From Mycolicibacterium sphagni (GTDB lineage: Bacteria; Actinomycetota; Actinomycetes; Mycobacteriales; Mycobacteriaceae): DNA of 64,000 nt. Below the pieces are notes generated by a model. The model ran no database searches and was not told the DNA's origin. It worked only from the letters and a program-made list of their open reading frames with translations. A program made the position numbers and the translations under genes. The stretch spans positions 62,001 to 126,000 of the forward strand of contig NZ_VBSB01000009.1 in the NCBI RefSeq assembly GCF_013337765.1, read 5' to 3'. How positions within the stretch are numbered: position 1 is the first letter of the stretch; each line of letters starts with the position of its first letter. Shown in pieces: positions 58,394 to 64,000 of this stretch.

Positions 58394-59614
58394 GTGACCG
58401 TCACTTCCCGGCCCGCCTCACCGGCGGCGTCTCCCACCCTGTGCCCAGGCCGGGCACGGCTGGGCATTCTGGCCCTGGCGCTGGGCGGATTCGGCATCGG
58501 CACCAACGAGTTCGTCTCGATGGGTCTGCTGCCCGAGATCGCCGGCGGCCTGCACATCTCCGAGCCGACCGCGGGCCACGTCATCTCCGCCTACGCACTG
58601 GGCGTGGTGATCGGCGCGCCCGTCATCGCCGCGGTGACCGCCAAGTACAACCGCAAGATCGTGCTGATGTGTCTGATGGCGCTGTTCGCCATCGGCAATG
58701 TGGCCACCGTGCTGGCCCCGAACTATCCCGTCCTGATCGGGGCGCGGTTTCTCGCCGGCCTGCCGCACGGGGCCTTCTTCGGCGTCGCGGCACTGGTAGC
58801 CGCCCAACTGTTAGGACCTGACCAGCGGGCCAAGGCCGTCGCGCAGGTCATGACCGGACTGACGGTGGCCACGGTGATCGGGGTGCCGCTGGCTTCATGG
58901 CTGGGCCAATTCTTCGGCTGGCGAAGCGCATTCGCGTTGGTCGTGGCCATTGGCCTGGTGACGTTGGCCGCCATCTGGATGTGGCTGCCCGACCTTGCTG
59001 CGTCCCGCAGCACCAACACCCGCACCGAACTCGGAGCGCTGCGGCGTCCGCACGTGTGGTTGGCGCTGGCGATCGGCATGGTCGGCTTCGGCGGCATGTT
59101 CGCCGTCTACACCTACATCGCGACCACGCTGACCGATGTCGCGGGAGTGTCGCGGTCCTGGGTTCCGGTGGGGCTGATGGTCTTTGGTATCGGCATGGTG
59201 GTCGGCAACTTCGCCGGCGGCCGGATGGCCGACCGATCGGTGATCCGCGGGCTGTATGTGTCGATCGCGGCGTTGGCGGTGGTGCTGGCGGTTTTCGTTG
59301 CGGCTGCACATAATCCGTACACCGCGATGCTGCTGCTGTTCGGAATCGGCGCCAGCGGAGCGGCGATCGCGCCTGCATTGCAGACCCGTCTGATGGACGT
59401 TGCCGCGGATGCCCAGACACTGGCCGCCGCGCTGAACCATTCGGCTTTGAACATCGCCAACGCGTCGGGCGCGTGGATTGGCGGACTGGTGATCGCCGCG
59501 GGGTACGGCTACACGGCTCCTGCTGCTGCGGGTGCCGCGCTGGCCGTCATCGGACTGGTGGTGCTGACCGTTTCGGTGGCCCTGCAGCGTCGTTCTTCGG
59601 TGGGTGTCGCATGA
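58394..59614 (+). CDS. DHA1-family MFS exporter (AraJ/CmlR-like)
   Basis: The 406-residue protein has 12 predicted helices with LALGGFGIGTNEFVSMGLLPEIAGGL, YALGVVIGAPVIAAVTAKYNRK (motif A), GARFLAGLPHGAFFGVAALVAAQLL and VIGVPLASWLGQFFGWRSAF. This is the sugar/drug efflux pattern of AraJ, YdhP and chloramphenicol exporters. The GTG at 58394 was chosen because the stretch before it is not protein-like and the promoter is at 58299-58328. The end overlaps the next small gene (ATGA). Probably regulated by the divergent ROK protein. Confidence 0.88.
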   Translation: MTVTSRPASPAASPTLCPGRARLGILALALGGFGIGTNEFVSMGLLPEIAGGLHISEPTAGHVISAYALGVVIGAPVIAAVTAKYNRKIVLMCLMALFAIGNVATVLAPNYPVLIGARFLAGLPHGAFFGVAALVAAQLLGPDQRAKAVAQVMTGLTVATVIGVPLASWLGQFFGWRSAFALVVAIGLVTLAAIWMWLPDLAASRSTNTRTELGALRRPHVWLALAIGMVGFGGMFAVYTYIATTLTDVAGVSRSWVPVGLMVFGIGMVVGNFAGGRMADRSVIRGLYVSIAALAVVLAVFVAAAHNPYTAMLLLFGIGASGAAIAPALQTRLMDVAADAQTLAAALNHSALNIANASGAWIGGLVIAAGYGYTAPAAAGAALAVIGLVVLTVSVALQRRSSVGVA

Positions 59615-59739
59615 TCAGGGCGCTTCTCGGCTTTCTGCGGCGAAACCGCGAGCCCCTACATGTCGAGCTGTATCTGCCTGCGCGGCAACGGGTGACGATC
59701 GCTCTTGGTCAGCGACCGGCCCGGAGGGAGGCGAGTTGA
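59611..59739 (+). CDS. Small protein of unknown function (42 aa)
   Basis: A 42-codon frame starts in the MFS stop codon (ATGA) and ends in the next start (TGATG), so it is coupled on both sides. The product (MIRALLGFLRRNREPLHVEL, then YLPARQRVTIALGQRPARREAS) has a short amphipathic, basic start and no known motif. The double coupling is the main evidence that it is translated. Confidence 0.5.
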   Translation: MIRALLGFLRRNREPLHVELYLPARQRVTIALGQRPARREAS

Positions 59740-60347
59740 TGAGCGATCATGTGATCTTCCGCCACGACCCCCACCACCAGCCGCAGCTCACCTTCCGGGG
59801 CGTGCCGAGTGGGTGCGCCGGCGGAGCGAGCACGTTGGCCGAGGCCCGTGCGGCGTATCGGATGTGCCTGTCCGCCCGACTGCACGTGGACCGGCGCGCG
59901 TTGCCTGCGGTCGTCGAACATATCGAGGGTCTGGTCAGCGGTATGTGGGTGCGGACCAGAGTCGGTGCGGTACACCGGGATAAGTCCAGTGACAGGATGC
60001 TGCTGCAGATCCTGCTGGCCGAGCAGTCCGGACTGCGCGAGGAGGTGACCCGGCTGACCGAGGCCGGTGCTGAGCCTATCGTCGTGCTCGCCGAGCCTGA
60101 CCATGCGCTGGAGACGCTGCTGGACCAGATGTCGCTGCGAGACGCTCTTGTGGTGGCCCATTCCGACGACAACGGCTCGGTCGGGTGGGGTGTGCTGTAC
60201 GGGTCTGATTCGGTTGGCGAGCAAGGTGTTCCGCATGTCCATGATGACGCTCGGTTGAGGTCGACACCGGTGGCGACGTTCACACAAACCTGTTCAAGCA
60301 TCGGCCGGGTGGTTCAGCGTCGAGCCGCTGCGGATATCGCGTCATGA
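59739..60347 (+). CDS. Uncharacterised protein with a weak HicB-like N-terminus
   Basis: I do not recognise this 202-residue protein. Its first 45 residues (QPQLTFRGVPSGCAGGASTLAEARAAYRMCL) resemble the HicB antitoxin fold, where a short strand, GC turn and [T/S]LEEA helix are typical. The following 150 residues are mixed alpha/beta with AEPIVVLAEPDHALETLLDQM and GWGVLYGSDSVGEQG. No HicA-like toxin (small, with a conserved His) is adjacent. A GGAGGGAGGCG site precedes the ATG. It is flanked by coupled genes, so it is probably expressed with the MFS exporter and HAD phosphatase. Confidence 0.6.
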   Translation: MSDHVIFRHDPHHQPQLTFRGVPSGCAGGASTLAEARAAYRMCLSARLHVDRRALPAVVEHIEGLVSGMWVRTRVGAVHRDKSSDRMLLQILLAEQSGLREEVTRLTEAGAEPIVVLAEPDHALETLLDQMSLRDALVVAHSDDNGSVGWGVLYGSDSVGEQGVPHVHDDARLRSTPVATFTQTCSSIGRVVQRRAAADIAS

Positions 60348-60424
60348 CCGCCTTGCTCGAACGTGGGGTTGGCGACGGGTTATCCGGGAACACTGATGGG
60401 CAGGACGTCTCCGAAGGGAGGACA

Positions 60425-61198
60425 GTGCGTACGACACCGGAGTGCTGGCTGACCGACATGGACGGTGTGCTGGTCCGCGAGGAGCATGCGTTGCCCGGGG
60501 CCGCCGAGTTCTTGGCGTGCCTGATCGACAAGCAACGCAGGTTCCTGGTTCTGACGAACAACTCGATCTACACACCGCGTGACCTGGCTGCGCGGCTTGC
60601 TCGTTCGGGACTCGACGTGCCGGAAGAGGCCATCTGGACCTCGGCCATGGCCACCGCGGCTTTCCTGAACGATCAGCTGCCCGGCGGGTCGGCCTACGTC
60701 ATCGGCGAGGCGGGGTTGACCACTGCGCTGCACGAGACGGGTTACACGCTGACCGACACCGATCCCGATTTCGTGGTGCTCGGTGAGACGCGCACGTACT
60801 CGTTCGAGGCGATCACCAAGGCAGTCCGGCTGATCGGCAAAGGTGCCCGCTTCATCGCCACCAACCCGGATGTCACCGGCCCGTCGGCCGAAGGGCCGAT
60901 GCCGGCCACCGGATCGGTGGCCGCGATGATCACCAAGGCCACTGGGCGCGAGCCGTACTTCGTCGGCAAGCCCAACCCGATGATGTTCCGTAGTGCTCTG
61001 AATCGGATTGAGGCGCATTCGGAGAGCACCGTGATGGTGGGCGATCGGATGGACACCGACGTGGTGGCCGGTATCGAGGCGGGGCTGGAGACGATCCTGG
61101 TGCTGACCGGATCGACGACGCTCGAGGATGTCGAGCGCTATCCGTTCCGGCCGGCGCGAGTGCTGCCGTCGATCGCCGAGGCGATCGATCTGATCTGA
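60425..61198 (+). CDS. HAD-superfamily phosphatase, NagD-like (subclass IIA)
   Basis: The 257-residue protein has the HAD nucleophile motif WLTDMDGVLVREEHALPGA, motif II in FLVLTNNSIYTPRDLAARL, the C2-type cap, and motifs III/IV in YFVGKPNPMMFRSAL and VMVGDRMDTDVVAGIEAGLETILVLTGSTT. NagD-type enzymes hydrolyse nucleotide and sugar phosphates. The GTG at 60425 is favoured by AAGGGAGGACA directly upstream and by the short lead to the motif. An ATG at 60344 overlapping the previous stop would add 27 residues. A sugar-phosphate role would fit the ROK/MFS neighbours. Confidence 0.88.
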   Translation: MRTTPECWLTDMDGVLVREEHALPGAAEFLACLIDKQRRFLVLTNNSIYTPRDLAARLARSGLDVPEEAIWTSAMATAAFLNDQLPGGSAYVIGEAGLTTALHETGYTLTDTDPDFVVLGETRTYSFEAITKAVRLIGKGARFIATNPDVTGPSAEGPMPATGSVAAMITKATGREPYFVGKPNPMMFRSALNRIEAHSESTVMVGDRMDTDVVAGIEAGLETILVLTGSTTLEDVERYPFRPARVLPSIAEAIDLI

Positions 61199-61345
61199 CG
61201 CCGCGCTGTGGGTTAGACGGTGGTGGAGCACTAGTTCTGGTCGGTCCCTGTTGATGAATCTCTGACTGGGGATAACTCGGCCGTTTGAGCGCATCTCGGT
61301 TGTGTACAGGCGACGGTTGTCGGCCAGTTCCTCGACGCTGCACTC

Positions 61346-61711
61346 ATGACGACATTGACGCGCAACCAGATCGGTGCGCTCGGGGAGCAGCTGGCGGTCG
61401 ACCATCTGACCTCGTCGGGATTGCAGATCGTGGCCCGCAACTGGCGCTGCCGGTACGGCGAGCTCGACGTGATCGCGGCCAGCCCCGACCGCACGGTGGT
61501 GTTCGTGGAGGTCAAGACCCGCACCAGCGACGGGTTCGGCGGGTGGGAGTACGCGGTCACTCCGGTCAAGGTGCGCCGCATTCGTCGGCTGGCCGGTATC
61601 TGGCTGGCGGGGCAGAACCAGAGCTGGGCGGCGATTCGCATCGACGTCATCGGGGTGCGCATCGGCCGGCAACGCACTCCGGAGATCACCCATGTGCGGG
61701 GGGTCGGCTGA
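61346..61711 (+). CDS. YraN/UPF0102 family nuclease-fold protein (Rv2898c-like)
   Basis: The 121-residue protein has the restriction-endonuclease-like fold of the YraN family: GALGEQLAVDHLTSSGLQIVARNWRCRYGELDVIA, then VVFVEVKTRT (catalytic-type D...ExK) and VKVRRIRRLAGIWL. Its function is unknown, with a Holliday-junction-like role suggested for the family. It is coupled to comM through TGATG, in the widespread yraN-comM-dprA order. Confidence 0.92.
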   Translation: MTTLTRNQIGALGEQLAVDHLTSSGLQIVARNWRCRYGELDVIAASPDRTVVFVEVKTRTSDGFGGWEYAVTPVKVRRIRRLAGIWLAGQNQSWAAIRIDVIGVRIGRQRTPEITHVRGVG

Positions 61712-63222
61712 TGGCACTGGGTCGGGCGTTCTCGGTCGCGGTGCGCGGCCTGGACGGCGAGATCGTCGAGATCGAAGCACACATCTCCTCAGGGCTGCCC
61801 GGCGTGTTCCTGGTCGGCCTTCCGGACGCCGCACTGCGCGAGGCCCGCGATCGGGTGCGCGCGGCAATCAGCAACTGCGGCAACGAGTGGCCGCAGTCAC
61901 GGCTCGTTCTCGCCTTGTCGCCAGCCACACTGCCCAAGATCGGTTCGCTATACGACATCGCGATCGCGGCCGCGGTACTGTCGGCGGGCTCCAAGAATCC
62001 GTGGGATCGACTGGAGAAGTCAATCTTGCTGGGGGAGCTGGCACTCGACGGTCGGGTTCGGCCGGTGCGGGGTGTGCTACCTGCGGTGCTCGCCGCCAAA
62101 CAGCAAGGCTGGCCCACCGTGGTTGTACCGGTTGCGAACCTCGCCGAGGCAAGCCTGGTTGATGGGATCGAAGTGCTTGGGGTGCAGACGCTTCGGCAGT
62201 TGCATGCCTGGCTCAAGGGTAAGGCTGCCCTCGACGAACGCGTCGCATCAGCGGCACCTGCGGCGGGACCGGTTGCAGATCTGGCCGATGTGGTGGGGCA
62301 GGCGCATGCCCGATTTGCCGTCGAGGTCGCTGCCGCCGGCGCACATCACCTGATGCTCACCGGACCGCCCGGAGTCGGTAAAACCATGTTGGCCCAGCGC
62401 CTTCCCGGTCTATTGCCCGAACTGACCGATACCGAGGCGCTGGAGGTGACGGCGATCCATTCGGTCGTCGGACTGCTGTCGGAGACCACTCCGTTGATCA
62501 CCCGGCCACCGTTCATCGCGCCACATCACTCGTCGAGCGTGGCCGCGCTCGTCGGTGGAGGTTCAGGCATGGCCCGTCCCGGTGCGGTCAGCCGTGCCCA
62601 TCGCGGTGTGCTGTTTCTCGACGAGTGTGCCGAAATCAGGGTCAGCGTTCTGGAATCACTGCGAACCCCGTTGGAGGACGGTCAGATTCGGCTGGCCCGC
62701 CGTGACGGGGTCGCGTGCTACCCGGCACGGTTCCAGCTGGTCATGGCCGCCAACCCGTGTGCGTGCGCAAAGGCCGACCCCAAAGACTGCATCTGCACGT
62801 CGCTGGAGAAGCGCCGCTACTTGGGCAAGCTGTCGGGTCCGTTGATAGACCGAGTGGATTTGCGTGTGGAGATGCACATGGTGCGGGCCGGTGCTTTCAC
62901 GCCGGACGCGGCGGAGGGCACCGTGGCCGTGCGTCAACGGGTTGCGCAGGCCCGCGCGGCGGCCGCCGCGCGTTGGCGCCAGTACGGCTTCACCACCAAT
63001 GCCGAGGTGAGCGGTTCGGTACTGCGCCGGAAGTTTCGGCTCGACGCCACCGCGATGGCGCCGCTGAAGACGGCCTTGGAACGCGGTGTGCTGAGTATCC
63101 GCGGGGTGGATCGGTCATTGCGCGTCGCGTGGACGTTGGCGGATCTGGCCGGGCGCACGATGCCGACTGTCGATGACGTGGCGGTGGCGTTGAGCTTCCG
63201 CCGAGGGGAGGTCAAACCGTGA
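61711..63222 (+). CDS. comM: ComM-like Mg-chelatase-fold AAA+ helicase (Rv2897c-like)
   Basis: ComM in Vibrio is a hexameric branch-migration helicase that helps integrate transforming DNA. The 503-residue protein has the N-terminal Lon-like fold (MALGRAFSVAVRGLDGEIVEIEAHISSGLPGVFLVGLPDAA). The AAA+ module has Walker A TGPPGVGKTMLAQRLPG (about 216-232), HHSSSVAALVGGG, Walker B GVLFLDECAE, and sensor VMAANPCACA followed by a cysteine set (CAKADPKDCICT). The C-terminal magnesium-chelatase domain ends RVAWTLADLAGRTMPTVDDVAVALSFR. Coupled to both neighbours. Confidence 0.93.
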   Translation: MALGRAFSVAVRGLDGEIVEIEAHISSGLPGVFLVGLPDAALREARDRVRAAISNCGNEWPQSRLVLALSPATLPKIGSLYDIAIAAAVLSAGSKNPWDRLEKSILLGELALDGRVRPVRGVLPAVLAAKQQGWPTVVVPVANLAEASLVDGIEVLGVQTLRQLHAWLKGKAALDERVASAAPAAGPVADLADVVGQAHARFAVEVAAAGAHHLMLTGPPGVGKTMLAQRLPGLLPELTDTEALEVTAIHSVVGLLSETTPLITRPPFIAPHHSSSVAALVGGGSGMARPGAVSRAHRGVLFLDECAEIRVSVLESLRTPLEDGQIRLARRDGVACYPARFQLVMAANPCACAKADPKDCICTSLEKRRYLGKLSGPLIDRVDLRVEMHMVRAGAFTPDAAEGTVAVRQRVAQARAAAAARWRQYGFTTNAEVSGSVLRRKFRLDATAMAPLKTALERGVLSIRGVDRSLRVAWTLADLAGRTMPTVDDVAVALSFRRGEVKP

Positions 63223-64000
63223 GCGACGACGTCAGGACCTTGGCATGGGCGTATCTGTCCCGAGTGGCCGAACCGCCGTGCGATGAAATCGCCGCGCTGG
63301 TCAGCGAAGTCGGGCCGGTGGAAGCCTCGTACCGGGTTGCCGGGGGTGAGATAAGTCCGGCGTTGGCCGAACGCACCGCCGCCCGGCGCGATATCTACGC
63401 GGCGGAAGCAGATCTGGAAATGCTCGAGCGCCGCGGCGGCCGGTTGATCACGCCCGACGATGACGAGTGGCCGGTACTTGCGTTCGCGGCGTTCGGTGGA
63501 ATGGCGCTGCGGGACAAGCCGCAAGGCCGACCGCCGCTGGCGTTGTGGGCGATCGGCCCTGCTCGCCTCGATGAGGTTGCCGAGCGTTCCGCGGCCATGG
63601 TCGGGACGCGTGCCGCGTCGGGCTATGGCGAGCATGTGACGGCGGATCTGGCCGCGGGGTTGGCGGAGCGTGAGGTCACCGTCGTCTCGGGCGGGGCGTA
63701 CGGGATCGACGGGGCTGCGCATCGTGCGGCGCTGTCGGTCGAGGGGCAGACACTGGCCGTCCTTGCCGGTGGCATCGATGTCTTGTATCCGGCCGGTCAC
63801 TCATCCCTGTTGCATCGGATCAGCAGTTCGGGCCTGCTGCTCACCGAGTATCCGCCGGGTGTACGGCCGGCACGGCACCGCTTCTTGACCCGTAATCGGC
63901 TGGTCGCAGCGTTGGGCACCGCCACCGTGGTGGTCGAGGCGGGGGTGCGTAGCGGCGCGGCGAATACTGCCGCCTGGGCGCGGGCGTTGGGCCGGGTGGT
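63219..64000 (+). CDS. dprA: DNA-protecting protein DprA (cut by window end)
   Basis: DprA loads RecA on incoming single-stranded DNA during transformation. The visible 260 residues have an N-terminal SAM-like part (LAWAYLSRVAEPP, ALVSEVGP), then the Rossmann-like core. The core shows SAAMVGTRAASGYGEHVTADLAAGLAEREVTVVSGGAYGIDGAAHRAAL, VLAGGIDVLYPAGH, GLLLTEYPPGVRP and the end RSGAANTAAWA. The start is GTG overlapping the comM stop (GTGA). Mycobacteria are not known for classical transformation, so the yraN-comM-dprA set may serve recombination or conjugal transfer. Confidence 0.94.
   Translation, partial: MSDDVRTLAWAYLSRVAEPPCDEIAALVSEVGPVEASYRVAGGEISPALAERTAARRDIYAAEADLEMLERRGGRLITPDDDEWPVLAFAAFGGMALRDKPQGRPPLALWAIGPARLDEVAERSAAMVGTRAASGYGEHVTADLAAGLAEREVTVVSGGAYGIDGAAHRAALSVEGQTLAVLAGGIDVLYPAGHSSLLHRISSSGLLLTEYPPGVRPARHRFLTRNRLVAALGTATVVVEAGVRSGAANTAAWARALGRV

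Noticed and set aside
61199..61345. SOS/LexA box upstream of yraN-comM-dprA
   Set aside because: No match to the mycobacterial LexA palindrome (TCGAAC-N4-GTTCGA) was found. GC-rich inverted fragments there are weak.

Overview
The window is GC-rich actinobacterial chromosome from a mycobacterium, most likely a fast grower (Mycolicibacterium type). The evidence is the gene content and order, which follow the M. tuberculosis Rv2984 to Rv2896c backbone in one direction. That backbone includes lineage markers such as the F420 enzyme FbiD, the division protein SepIVA, LipN, an LppW homologue, DacB2-type carboxypeptidases and an MPT63-like secreted antigen. Assignments to M. tuberculosis counterparts are from memory of those proteins; no search was run. 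Coding density is very high, with many 1-8 nt overlaps (ATGA, GTGA, TGATG). No rRNA, tRNA, CRISPR array, insertion sequence or prophage was seen.

Layout. 1-8.4 kb: 5' part of ppk1 (cut by the window edge), fbiD, gpsA, a Cys/Met-metabolism PLP enzyme, ddl, a DUF3515 protein, an AsnC-type effector-domain protein, thiL, ung and rpmB. 8.6-13.2 kb: a DAK-type kinase, recG and a secreted HNH-type protein. 13.2-18.8 kb: an nsrR-hmp nitric-oxide module, an aldo-keto reductase that has lost catalytic residues, lipN and a DsbA-like/VKOR disulfide pair. 18.9-31 kb: pyc-rsmD-coaD, then sepIVA, yceD, rnc, mutM, osmC, acyP and smc. The short coaD/sepIVA junction is where M. tuberculosis carries its large PDIM/PGL locus. 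31-43 kb: a STAS protein, type 2 IPP isomerase, ftsY, the GlnR-boxed nitrogen operon amt-glnB-glnD, a PecA-like secreted aspartic protease without a PE domain, ffh and an amidohydrolase. 43-49 kb, the most accessory stretch: two D,D-carboxypeptidases flanking an MPT63-like protein, a diflavin reductase, a SnoaL-like protein, a fasciclin protein and a 630 bp gene-poor gap. 49-57 kb: rpsP-khpA-rimM-trmD, an MFS exporter fused to a winged helix, an LppW homologue, rplS, lepB, rnhB and a DUF2469 protein. 57-61.2 kb: a lineage-specific cluster of ROK regulator, MFS exporter, two unknown proteins and a HAD phosphatase. 61.3-64 kb: yraN-comM-dprA (dprA cut by the window end).

Functional themes: protein targeting (ftsY, ffh, lepB), ribosome biogenesis (rsmD, rpsP, rimM, trmD, rplS, rpmB, yceD, rnc), base-excision repair and recombination (ung, mutM, recG, comM, dprA), nitrogen sensing (amt-glnB-glnD under likely GlnR control), NO detoxification (nsrR-hmp under likely autoregulation), and envelope work (ddl, two DacB enzymes, LppW).

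The main unusual signals are these. (1) An aldo-keto reductase with two of four catalytic residues missing. (2) A ~32 bp dispersed repeat that lies in or at the coding regions of two neighbouring genes on opposite strands, fni and ftsY. (3) A second ~64 bp repeat directly behind both DNA-glycosylase genes. (4) rsmD apparently starting at CTG. (5) A PE-less PecA-like protease. (6) The uncharacterised ROK/MFS/HicB-like/HAD cluster. (7) At least a dozen genes with -10 boxes placed for leaderless transcripts.
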